The translations under genes were made by a program, and so were the position numbers. Source: Polytrichum commune (Eukaryota; Streptophyta; Polytrichopsida; Polytrichales; Polytrichaceae). From it: a stretch of DNA of 64,000 nt. Every line of letters starts with the position of its first letter. Within the stretch, counting starts at the first letter, position 1. The DNA is taken from contig OX485808.1 of the NCBI GenBank assembly GCA_950295325.1, positions 40,385,180 through 40,449,179 on the forward strand. Reading direction: 5' to 3'. The notes under the pieces are model-generated. The model saw only the letters and a program-made list of their open reading frames with translations, had not been told where the DNA came from and made no database searches. Below are positions 10,905 to 20,991 of this stretch, one piece after another.

Positions 10905-11880
10905 TGTCGCGCACCTCTCCATGAGGAGTGCCCGAAACACCATGGGCACAAGGGGGACCCCGGAGTGACACCCGGGACTTGTGGCGCCGTTGGTGAGAGG
11001 GCCCAAGTGGTCCTAGTGTGGGTGAGGGCCCCGGGCGTTGGGAACGCCTCCCACCCACGGAGACTAGGAGGCATGAGGGTAAGGCCATGAGCTATGCGTA
11101 GCTCATGGCGTGGTGATTCTAGAATGCTCAAGATCACCTCAATCGGAGGTGTGAGCTAGGAGTTATGGCCATTTGAGTGGGGCGCTGTCCCGGGACAGCG
11201 CCCTGGTGCAGCAGTGCCTGGGAGTGACTCCCGGGACTGCCAAGGTTCAAACAGGCATAACTTCCTCAAGACTTGCTCAAATGGTGCAAGTGAGGAGTCC
11301 ATCGGCATCTACGTGAAGCGTAGATGAAGATGGAGTGGTCGCGTGTAAGCATCAGACATCGTACAAGGAAGTTATGATGGTCTGAAGCTGCTGGGGGGTT
11401 CTAGGCCCAGCGGCTAAGGGAAAGTGTCCACTTGGCCCCAACTCTTGGTAGAGAGACAAGAGGTTGGTTGACGGTGGGGTAGGGGCCCCGCGTGAAGTCC
11501 TAGAGGCTTATATGGGTGAGGTGGTGTGGCCTCACCCACCCGAGGCCGAACGGCATGGCCTCCATTGGCATTGGCCTAATGTGAGGCCATAGTTGCCTAG
11601 TATGGTTCGGGTTGTTGTAGTGTTGCTCCGGCAACGCGATGATCAACATAAGATTGGACTTCCATGGATGGAAGTCCACATCTAAGGATTGGTTACCGAT
11701 TGAAGGGGTGAGTCCCGAAAGCAAAGTAGGAGGGTTGGTTCCCCTCCTATGAACTATAAGGTCCGGGGTGAGAGGAGCTAACCATTAGCATGGCGGTATG
11801 CGAAGAGTTAGCACTCGTAACCTTTGCTAGGAAATGAAAATTGCCAAGATGGTCAAGGGGGACTAGCAAGGGTTGCGACA
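10905..11880 (+). repeat. 3' LTR
   Basis: 976 bp, same as the 5' LTR by eye, ending at 11880 and followed by the target duplication CCCAT. Confidence 0.95.
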
Positions 11881-11896
11881 CCCATCCTGTCACGAG

Positions 11897-12213
11897 GTTT
11901 GGGTCGAGCGACCCAAACCCACCCCTATCAAGGGCTGGGTCTGGATTACCAGGCCCATCCTGTCACGAGGTTTGGGTCGAGCGACCCAAACCCACCCCTA
12001 TCAAGGGCTGGGTCTGGATTACCAGGCCCATCCTGTCACGAGGTTTGGGTCGCTCGACCCAAACACACCTCCATTGTGAGGTTTGGGTCGAGCGACCCAA
12101 ACCCACCTCCATTGTGAGGTTTGGGTCGAGTGACCCAAACCCACCCCTGTCACGGGTTGGGCCTGGATTAGCAGGCCCATCCTATCACGAGGTTTGGGTT
12201 GCTCGACCCAAAC
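11897..12213. repeat. Palindrome array upstream of the DUF7869-like gene, copy A (part 2)
   Basis: GTTTGGGTCG-arm palindromes start at 11897, 11970, 12043, 12081, 12119 and 12192, mostly perfect, with the same 38/73-bp spacing and spacer unit as part 1. The last lies about 235 bp before the proposed start codon. Together the parts hold about 13 sites. Confidence 0.92.
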
Positions 12214-12447
12214 CCACCCTCATGCACACAATGGGGATGTGCATAGACGGATCCTGAATAAACTGTTGTGCGCTCCATCTTTTTGGAACCCATCGATATA
12301 ATATTCATACAACATGTGTTATGATAAGGTTTCTGTGTTTTTCTATTGGACCCTATAGCTTTTGTCAATTCTTTACAAGGTTCCATGTTCATGTGTGTAG
12401 GCAAAATAGATGGGTATACTGGAAGAGGGTATTCGTCTGGAGAAGAC

Positions 12448-15400
12448 ATGGCCACTTGGCCATCTGCATCTGAGGAAGAGCTAGACATTGTCGGGGAGGC
12501 TACTATGGATGAGAGTTCAGATGAAGAGCATTTCGATATACCTTCGCGTTCCATACCGGACTGTCCCATTCCAGAGTGTGCCGTGCTTTCAAGAGCTTCA
12601 TGGGTGAATTTGGATGTGTTACTTCTTAATGACAATGGGGTTGTTGTGGCGGAGGGTATCTGTCGTAACACCCATCCACAAGATTGCATTGATCAAAATC
12701 CGTTTGGCACCGAGGACGTTGGGATTGTCATATTGGAGTCACTCGTTCCTTCTGAGGTGGATCCCACTCATAGGTTCTCCCTCCGCAGGTGGCCATTGAG
12801 GAATGTCACGACTGATGGAGTTAGCTTGCGTGAACATGAGCAACGACACATGCAACTCGAAAAGGAAATGCAATCAAACATGCGGCCACGCAAGGGTCAA
12901 AGAAAGTACGATACTGTGGCACGTCCTTCTCCATCTGCAACTGATTGTAAACGTCAAAGGCTGCTTGGGGAGGAGTCCATAAGAGAAGTTGCCACAAAGG
13001 ATTGTTGTGTGCATTGTTGTTGCCAATTGTTTCCAAGGGATAAATTGAAGGCCATCCGTGAAGAAATGTGGCTTGGAGATTTTCGTCTAAGATCCACAAA
13101 AAAACTTGATGTCCATAGGGCAATACATGTGAATGGGACGGGTCGCAAGGTAATCACCATTGAAAGCATAGACGTGTGTTGTAAGGCATGGTACACCATT
13201 TACGGTGTGTTGAAGGCGGACTTCTATAGACAAGCTGCTTATGCCAAGGAAGGCCGCCGGTCCCGTCACCATGGGAACGTGGGTTTAAAGAAACCTAGGG
13301 AAGCAACAAGGCAAGCAACGGCAACTCTAGCAACCATCATTATCCCCCTTGCTGATGCAATGCCGCACAAAACACGCACACTCACAACCGGTGAAAAGGT
13401 TGTGGAGAAAGTTCTTCCCACAGGCACAAAATGGAAAGACATATTGTTGGACGTTAATGCAGTTGGCGAGAAGATTGGGTTGGAGCCAATTTCATTGTCA
13501 AAATTAAGTGCAATCAAGAAACAAAACTTTAGCGAATACATTACAAAAAGACGAGGGGACAAATTTGCCAGGTGCTCTAATTGCGAGAAGTTGAAGCGCC
13601 TCCGGGATGCACACATGATGGGTACCGAGTCATATGCAGCGCATCAATTGAACTATTTCAAGCACGTAAACATGCAAGAGGCACACCGTAATGATTACTA
13701 CACAAATAGAGCTTTGTCCATCTCCAGGCCCTTGGAGGTTCTTACGGTCATCCATGACAAAATGGACCATGCCAAAACAGCCTCCCCATGTTTTGCAAAT
13801 CGAATCAAGGCCACGGATGGGTTTTTTAAGTTGCCTGTATCGGTTACAGGTGAACTTCGAAACAATGTCATGACATACCCTAAATGTTGTGGTTTTTTAT
13901 TCCGTGATGTACTGGAGAACATGGATTCCTTCATAATGGTTTATTCATACATAGATGCTAATCACGTTGGGTTGGCATTGCAGGAATGATTGCACATGGA
14001 CACGGTGATGTCAAGTTTGCTCATTATGCTCTTGATTTGTATCCAGCGGATTCAAACCACACGATAGGATCATTTGCAAGGCTTTTACGTGATTTAGAGA
14101 AACCACCAGCCTATTCTTCAGGATTGTTATTTGAGAACACGGGTTCAACACCTTTATATGAAGCGGTGTTGGATGGAAAAGATGTATGCTTGCATTCGTT
14201 GCCCGAGCCACCCAATGAACCCGTGATTGCCAAGAAGTTGCCTCCAACTTTGCGTGTCCAATTGGACAATTGTGCCAAGGACAATAAAAGTAGATATGTA
14301 TTTGCATATTGGTCGTTGTTGGTTGCGAAAGGCATTTTCAAGGAGGTTTTTGTGTCCTTCCTATTGGTAGGCCACACGCACGATGATATTGATGCATCTT
14401 TTGGGCGGTGGAGCATGAAGTTGCGGGAGGAGGATTTTCCTACAATCCCATTATTGATGAAGTCGTACATGGATTTGGAGAACGTTCCCGTCATCCCCCA
14501 TATGATTGAGGAGGTGCCAGACTTCAAGGCATTTATAGAACCTTATATTCGAAGTGGAGCTCACCGATTGATCGGGCATACGAAGGCACAACAATTCCGG
14601 TTCTACATGCGTGACGATGGTGTCCCGGCCATGCAATACAAGTTCTTGTGCACGACACAAGACTGGAGCCCGCCGGAGGGTCTTCTTGTGTGGCGCGTGG
14701 ATGCGGATGGGAAGACCATGTTACCGGATGGGGAGCCTAGCCCTTGTAAGCCAATAGCCATGAAGAATTTGGAGGATATTTTGAAAGGTATATCAGGCTT
14801 CATACAATATTGGGAGAATTTGAAGATAGCGGATGTTGGCGGATCATGTTGGCATCGTTATGGGAGTTGGATACATTATTGGACACGTGTTCGTGCGGCC
14901 TTGGCAGACCTCCACCAAGATAGCCCTCATACTTTGAGGCATGGATTTTGGCCACAAACACGAGTCGATGTACAAGCTTCAGAGGCTAGTCTTTTGGGAA
15001 ATGGAGAGGTTCGAGAGGAGTTTGATGTGGACGACCATTACGTGGGGCCTGCTAGTAGTCGTCCGCCACCATCTTTCCGCATTGCAATGGATTGTCATGA
15101 AGGATATATGCTCATTTTGCGTCCTGGAGACGAGACATATGTGAAGCCAGTGTGGGTGGCAAGAGCTTTGTCCAAACCCAATTTTGTAACTTCCAGCCCT
15201 CATTTTCGACAAATACAAGTGGAGTACTACCGACCGACGGTAAGGAATGAAGATGTGATTTGGCATTATACAGGCTGGGATACAAACCCTAACTTTCGGT
15301 GGAAGGTGGATTCTGAGCACGGTCCATCTTGGGTAGATACAGATTCCATATTCATAGCATGGAAACCACGGAAAAATCATAGTGGATCAGTGTCCATCCC

Positions 15401-15470
15401 TCAAAAGTACATAACTTTTGCAAAAGACAACCTTGCTCGGATCGGAGAAGAAGCAACCCACGTTGAATGA
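12448..15470 (+). CDS. DUF7869-like protein, probable transposase of copy A
   Basis: Two exons, 12448-13849 and 13984-15470, with a 134-bp GT-AG intron; the codon for Gly 468 is split. Predicted length is 962 aa with no stop. The same intron lies at the same place in copies B and Y. The N-terminus is acidic. A Cys-rich segment (KDCCVHCCC near residue 185, IDVCCKAWY further on) may bind zinc. Three acidic blocks, DKMDHAKT (about 437), LDNCAKDNK (about 561) and GHTHDDID (about 597), fit a DDE/RNase H catalytic triad; I infer transposase. I recognise the C-terminal half as DUF7869-like from memory. The start ATG is the first in frame after a possible acceptor (GTGTAG at 12395-12400). Confidence 0.8.
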
Positions 15471-16003
15471 GAAGTTGGTAGGATTGTGTTAGCATGATTA
15501 TAGTGTAAATAGTAATTCTACGAACATATATTACTCATATGTGTGCTCTTCAAAATTGGGGCAGAGTTTGGGTAGAACTTACGAATACTATATTGTTTTG
15601 GAGTTGGATGAATATCCATTTACTATATTTCAATACAAATGTGAAGTTCATTTTTTTATTAAGTTTGGGACTAAATTGTCCATTGAAAAAATATGCATTT
15701 ATTACATGCACTTTGTATGTTGCAATGTCTATATTCTATGGAGCATGCTAATAATAGAAATCATTATATATATATTTTTGGGTGAAACTTGTTTGGAGTG
15801 CTCTACCCAATGTGTTTTTGTTGATGAAATTGGTGTTGAGTGCTCTACCATATGTGCTTATGTCCGCACATCATAGGTGTGGGATATTAGAACATTTAAT
15901 ATATTTGAGATTGTTGACAATATAGTTTCAGGCATCTTCATGTTGTTTGATCCATATATTAATTTGAGACTAGAGAAAGTCTCAATTTAACGAATATAGT
16001 GTT
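15471..16003 (+). repeat. 3' flank and right terminus of copy A
   Basis: 533 bp from the stop codon to the terminus. The last 40 bp hold a GAGAC...AGTCTC hairpin (15966-15983) and then AACGAATATAGTGTT ending at 16003. The same hairpin-plus-terminus follows the DUF7869-like gene in copies B (36058) and Y (39170). Confidence 0.85.
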
Positions 16004-16132
16004 ATTGCACTAAGATCCATAAACCTCATACAATATATAAGTTTTGTATGAAAAAATGATGGCTTTATTTACATCTCCAACGGTTACAAAATTGGTATGA
16101 TTCAAAATTGTTGCAAAAAAAACAAAAAATAT

Positions 16133-18049
16133 CTATTTTGCAGTGTCACGGAAGCACATTGTCGGGTTAACCATGTTGTATGGAGGGGACTTCAAAATGT
16201 TCACTACGTGTGTGATGGTTGACCTTTCCGCTGGATTGGTCTTCGTCAATGAATCCAATGCTAACTCAAACCGCATATTCAAGCCATTTGGATCACTGTT
16301 TAGCTGAAACAAGGGGGAAGTCGCATCCCTGGCATAAATCTTCTTTGCCAAAGCACCCACTAAGAAGGACTCCGATAGAAACGTGTGCCTATGTTTCCGA
16401 GCCATCCTCACCGGAGAGGTGGATGTTCCACGCTGCCCTCGTACATGGAATAATTCTGGACCAGTACAGTTGTATTTTGCTTTGTGCTTGTTCATCTCAT
16501 CCACTGAATCTTTTCCATAGTTGGAGGGTGCGTCTTCACCTCCCCAGGATGCCATGCCCCAATCACACACACCAATGTAAACCGTGTTCTCACGGTCTTG
16601 TGGGAAATGCAACATGATATTGTTGGGATTAAGGTCATTGTGCAACACGTCATGCTTGTGCACTACATCCACAATGCACATTAGAGCCCATGCCAAATAA
16701 GCTCGATGCCTTCGATATACAACCAACCGTTTCCGTGCTTCAAAGTCTGCCCCAGGCATGTGAAGGATTGTGCGCTCGTGGGTTTCCGGAACGCTAAAGT
16801 CATAGATCCTCATGTTTTTCAAGGAGCCTCCATTCCATCACATCGAATAGGATTCGTATGTTTTCATATTGAGGTATTGTAGCTTGATTACCCCAGGATG
16901 ATCTACTGGACACGCCAATGCTTCAACTGAACGTTCCTTTCGATTCTCCAAACTATTCGTGGCCTTCATGGTCTTCCCAGCCCACTCTATCCAGCTAGGG
17001 ATGAATGATGCTCCATGAATTGCGACTCTCCGCACCACTCCGAAGGTCCCTTGGAAGATTTCCTTATCCAAGGCTTTGATCTCCGCATTCCTAGGCAACC
17101 ATATGACACCCTGCCGGCCCTGAGTGGCAATGTTGTCTGCCATCTGCCTGTCAATAAAAATGGGAAGGTTGCGGGCGGATGATCCTTTTGCTGCTATTAC
17201 GCCTCTTTTCCAATTCTCTAGCTTCATGTACAGCTCGGACTTCCTGCCACTACTACTTCCCTCGCTAGGATGCACAGCATCATATGCCATTGTTGGATTG
17301 TAGATTGCTTCCACGGCTTGTTGTTCAATCCAGGTGCCCCAATCGCTCATGCCCCTAGCATCTTCAAACTCCGCTCCAGCCGTGGCTTCCGTGAGAATAA
17401 GAATCAAATCGTTCCTCACCAAATCCAACCCCTTTGTACCATCATTGAGGTATTTTTTTTCCAAATAAACCATGCTGTTATTTCTAAACCACTCCAACAG
17501 CACGACCCTACAATGGTTTCGAGCCTCATCGATCCGCGGGTCGCGTTTGCCTCTATTTTTCCTTTTCCTCGATTGCGAACCTGAAACCCCGGACCCCTCC
17601 TCCGTCCCTTCCGAAATTGCTGGGCGTTTTTGTCCCCGTCTTTCACCATGCTCCGAACCCTGAGGTACATCACGTGCAGGGCTCTCCGGTCTTGATGTCC
17701 GCCGTGTCGGAGATCGTGGTGGCACGGACTCTCCATGAGTGGCTGCATTTATATCGGTGGAACTGCCTGAGCTTGGTCCCCTTCCTGTTCTCCCTCTATG
17801 TCCACTGTTTCCCCGACTCCCACGTGTTCCACGGCTTCCACGTGTTTGGTTGCCTCCTGAATGGCCAACTGCAAAGAACTCTTCGTCAAACCAAAAAGGA
17901 TCTGGACGTGGGGGACGTGCTGCAGTGCTTCCACTTCCGGCCTCGCTTCCCGTACCCTCTCCAGTATGCGCAAGTGGAGTGCTTTGGAGCCAAGCACGGC
18001 GCAGCCTCGTATCCTCGTCTTGGTAAGGAGCAATGTCCTCCCCCTCCAT
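16133..18049 (-). pseudogene. Protein-kinase-like gene with one in-frame TGA
   Basis: A single frame runs from ATG at 18049 to the stop at 16133, broken only by TGA at 16838-16840; about 638 codons. Residues 1-250 are low-complexity, basic and Ser/Gly/Arg-rich, with KRKNRGKR like a nuclear signal. Kinase motifs follow: a glycine loop (FQGTFGVVRR), WAGKTMKA with a candidate lysine, the hinge-side WNGGSL directly after the stop, the catalytic loop LHNDLNPNNIML and CDWGMAS in place of DFG. Asp and Asn of the catalytic loop are kept; Arg of HRD is Asn. It has its own TATA box and no family palindromes, so it is probably cargo of element H1. Target unknown. Confidence 0.8.
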
Positions 18050-18274
18050 CGTGAAAAAACCCGCGTGAGTGAGTGAATGTAAAAAGGAGTGAGTGAATGT
18101 AGAAATGAGTGCGTGAATCTGGAAAAAAAATTGCGAGGGTTCCCCCACAATTTGCCCTGCCCTCCCAAACCCCCTGAGACCCGCGCGGTGCCGCTGTCCT
18201 TGGGACGGCAACAAGGTCTCGGGTCCCTTTGTGGTGGGAGGAGAGGAAAGTGAGGGGAACTAAAACCCCACGGC

Positions 18275-18284
18275 TTTATATAGG
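18275..18284 (-). promoter_or_regulatory. TATA box of the kinase gene
   Basis: CCTATATAAAG on the minus strand, about 230 bp upstream of the ATG at 18049. The leader between them includes repeated GTGAGTGAATG-type units (18060-18120). Confidence 0.6.
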
Positions 18285-18339
18285 CAAAGGGGAGCACAAT
18301 CATTATGGGATCCCGGTCGGATTTGACATGGGGCACGAA

Positions 18340-19100
18340 AAGGACGTATGGGGAACGTGGGAACGCGGGAACGCGGGGGCAGACGGAGGGAACGAGGGGG
18401 CGGACGTAGGGGAACTCGGGCGGACGGAAGGGAACGGAGCGCGGACGGGAGGGAACGTACGGGAACATGGGGCGGACGGGAGGGGAATGTGGGGCGGACT
18501 GGAGGGGAACGCGGGCGGACGGGAGGGGAACATAGCGCGGATGGGAGGGAACATGGGGCGGACGGGAGGGAACGTGGGGCGGACGGGAGGGAACGTGGGC
18601 GGACGGGAGGGAACGTGGGCGGACGGGAGGGGAACGTGGCGCGGACGGGAGGGAACATGGGGCGGACGGGAGGGAACGTGGGGCGGACGGGAGGGAACGT
18701 GGGCGGACGGGAAGGGACGGGAAGGGAACGAGTGCGGACTGGGGGGGAACGGGCGCAGACGGGAGGGAACGGGTGCGGACTGGGGGGAACGCGGTAGGGA
18801 ACGGGTGCGGACGTTAGGAAACGTGTGGGAACGTGAACGCACGGCGGGGGAACGTGAAGCGGACGTGAGGGAACTTGGGGCGGACGGAGCCCTCCGCGTT
18901 CCCCCGTCCGCTCCAGCGTTCTCCCCCCCGTTCCCAACCCCCTTCCGCCCCACCCCCGTCCGCTCCACCCCCCTCCGTCCGCACCACCCCCCTCCCCCGT
19001 CCGCTCCACCCCCCGTCCATCCGCTCCACCCCCCTCCGCCGTCCGCACCACCCCCCTCCGCCGTCTGCACCACCCCCCTCTCCCGTTCGCCCCACACCCT
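18340..19100. repeat. G-rich then C-rich minisatellite with quadruplex potential
   Basis: From 18360 to about 18890 the plus strand repeats a unit near GGGCGGACGGGAGGGAACGT. From 18895 to 19100 it switches to C-rich units (CCCCCCTCCGTCCGCTCCA), so the block is roughly an inverted pair. Long open frames on both strands are repeat artefacts. Similar C-rich blocks lie in H2. Confidence 0.85.
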
Positions 19101-19372
19101 CCTTAGTCATATTTTTCTACTTTGATTTTAACAGAACCCTAAACACAATGGCAAAATGGTTTACTTGGCAAGGGAAATATGCACATCCACGTCGGCGTTT
19201 TCTGCCACATAGGACGCCACCTTGGCAAGAAGGTAAGTATTTTACCCACCCTAGTCCATTCCCCCTATGTTGACCCTACGTGGACCCTATTGTGTCGTGA
19301 CGGAGGGGTCCGTCACGACACGACCTGACATGACGGCACGACACCGTCATGACGTCGCGATAGACAACCCTG
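19101..19372. mobile_element. Right end of hAT-like element H1
   Basis: This 272-bp stretch closely matches the right end of H2 (24590-24859), including the GTCGTGACGG/CCGTCACGAC inverted motif and the final GATAGACAACCCTG. The next 8 bp, AGCCAAAC (19373-19380), should be the target duplication. The left end is not in the window, probably because copy A inserted into H1. H1 interrupts copy B's second exon at a His-Val-Trp-Leu stretch. Confidence 0.75.
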
Positions 19373-20291
19373 AGCCAAACGTGTGGCTCCCTCATGGCCG
19401 GCGATTTGAACTCCATGAACTTGGCCATGAAAGGGTTGTAGAAGGGAATGTCCTTCCCCCCCTGCCTTGACGCACCCGGGATCCCCCTGAAATCGATCAG
19501 GGCAAAAGGGCAACCCCGTCGATCCTCCCTCACCTCGGCCCTACTGATGGTGCCGTCCCACTTGGAAAATGTGACCCTCTCCACGCCGGAGGTGATCACG
19601 CAAAACCTTGCCACTCCTTCGAATGTGGCGTTCTTCTTCCTCTCCAAAAATTTTAAGTACAGCATTACCTCATGGGGATCCGTGTCGGTTTTCTTAGTCA
19701 TTTTGTTCCCCTTCAACTTCAAAACCGAGGCGTGCTCCTTGACCAGACTGCGCATGGAGGCTCCGTTGATGTTGTAGTCAACCTTTAACATTTGCCATTG
19801 CGGCCAGTTGATGTCGCTATCGACTTCAAAGATTTTGTACTCTGGTACGAGTACGCTCAACTCTCTCATGGCTGCAGTCTTCAGCTTCCGGTGGTCACAC
19901 CACTCCTTGATAGAGTACGTGCCGGGCTTGTGCTTTGGCCTCTTCAAAAAGATCTTGGGATAGGGAAGGGTTCTTCCCACAGTGTTCCCAAGAATATGAA
20001 TCGCACACCTCTTCAGCTCTGACTCCGTCAATCCTTGGAGGTGTCTAAAGAACTCCCTCAGTAGTGGGGGCGCTTCACCGGTTTTTTCCGTGCTGTACTT
20101 CTCCTCCGTGTCGGGGTTGACCAAATCGTCCGAGCTGTGTGCATCAAAAAACTGGGTCCACAAGTCCCATGTGTCCCTGTTGCAGCAGATGAGTCTGAGC
20201 TCACCCTTCAGCTCAAGCACAGACTTTGTGGTGGTGGACTTCATATCGATGGAAGAGAACTTGTCTACCATCGCGTCGCAAAATGCTTGCA
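19373..20291 (-). pseudogene. Copy B long gene, exon 2 (conserved unknown region), truncated
   Basis: Open frame homologous to exon 2 of copy Y, sharing KFSSID, LVNPDTE, LREFFR, LPYPKIFLKRPKHKP, the RRGCPFALIDFR block and EPHVWL. It is cut after EPHVWL by H1, so the last quarter is missing. I recognise no known family. The acceptor region (CAAG|CA on the minus strand) gives a one-base phase problem compared with Y and X, suggesting further damage. Exons 3-4 of copy B are not in the window. Confidence 0.75.
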
Positions 20292-20318
20292 CAAAACAAG
20301 ATGTCAGTGTTGTACATA

Positions 20319-20397
20319 ATACGAACGCACGTTCGTAAATTGAGTTAGTAATTGATGTTTTCGTGAGTCCAACACTTTACGAACGTTCGTTCGTAAA
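20319..20397. repeat. Two palindromes in copy B intron 1, TTTACGAACG arm
   Basis: A perfect palindrome at 20376-20397 (centre TT) starts five bases after the exon-1 donor, and a variant lies at 20319-20340. Copies Y (51005-51026) and X (59221-59242) also have a palindrome in the same intron, each with its own arm sequence. Confidence 0.88.
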
Positions 20398-20647
20398 CTC
20401 ACCTTCCATTGAGGAGACCAGGGTTGTCTATTGTGTCGTGACGGAGGGTAATCCCGGCATAATGTCGTGCCGTCACGACACGTATCCGTCACGACATTAT
20501 GCCGAATGCTGTCTTTATCCTGACGGACTTGAATTTTACCGATTTTTTTGTGTAATTACATTAACCCAATTCGGACACGTAGGATTTACAATGTCCACGT
20601 GTGATGACATGTCAGCAAAATAAATGTAAAGTGAGGAAAATTTTACT

Positions 20648-20991
20648 AGAGCCCGTCCGCCCCCCCGTCCGCCCCTGTTCCCGACCCCGTCCGCTCCGTT
20701 CCCAATCCCGTACGCCCCGTTCCCCCCCGTCTGCGCCCCGTTCCCCCCCCGTCTGCGCCCCGTTCCCCCCCCCGTCTGCGCCCCGTTCCCCCCCCGTCTG
20801 CGCCCCGTTCCCCCCCCCGTCTGCGCCCCGTTCCCCCCCCGTCTGCGCCCCGTTCCCCCCCGTCCGCCCCAGTTTTTTTTTTAAATTTTTTTTAAATTTT
20901 TTTTTCCCGTCCCCGTCCGCCCCATTTTTTTTAAAAAAAATTCCCCCCCTCCATCCGCCCCCGTTCCCCCCCGTCCGCCCCCGTTCCCGAC
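20648..20991. repeat. C-rich minisatellite in H2, left block
   Basis: Units around CCCCCCCGTCTGCGCCCCGTT repeat with runs of seven or more C, interrupted by T-rich tracts (20870-20900). Quadruplex-prone on the minus strand. Open frames through it are artefacts. Confidence 0.85.

Larger units (their letters stand above)
4653..11880 (+). mobile_element. Ty3/gypsy chromovirus-like LTR retrotransposon, defective, identical LTRs
   Basis: Two 976-bp LTRs (4653-5628, 10905-11880) look identical by eye and begin TGTCGCGC and end TTGCGACA. The 5-bp target duplication is CCCAT (4648-4652, 11881-11885). A primer site TGGTATCAGAGC lies 2 bp after the first LTR and a purine tract precedes the second. Pol order (protease, RT, RNase H, integrase, then a likely chromodomain) is Ty3 type. 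The interior is broken by stops, lacks the RT core and has tandem RNase H pieces, so this copy cannot encode its own enzymes. It is inserted in copy A's palindrome array. Confidence 0.95.
1..16003. mobile_element. Copy A of the large palindrome-bearing DNA transposon family (right part only)
   Basis: This part of the element runs from its ParB-side palindromes (2-87) through a leader and non-coding centre to palindromes, the DUF7869-like gene and a right terminus ending ACGAATATAGTGTT at 16003. The order matches the complete copy Y in mirror image, so the ParB-like gene should lie left of the window. It carries a MITE (2036-2574), a 746-bp insertion (3042-3787) and a Ty3 retrotransposon (4653-11880). 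The first 4 kb is alignable by eye with 60967-64000 of copy X, and both use the GTTTGGGTCG palindrome arm. The predicted target duplication is ATTG (16004-16007); its partner is outside the window. Confidence 0.85.

Noticed and set aside
12346-12448. Start of the copy A DUF7869-like gene at the first open codon (12346)
   Set aside because: That codon is TTG and the stretch crosses a probable acceptor (GTGTAG); the first in-frame ATG after it is 12448.
18229-19125. Long open frames (up to 298 codons) on both strands
   Set aside because: They run through a 20-bp minisatellite and are Gly/Arg or Pro/Ser repeats without domains or shared start context.
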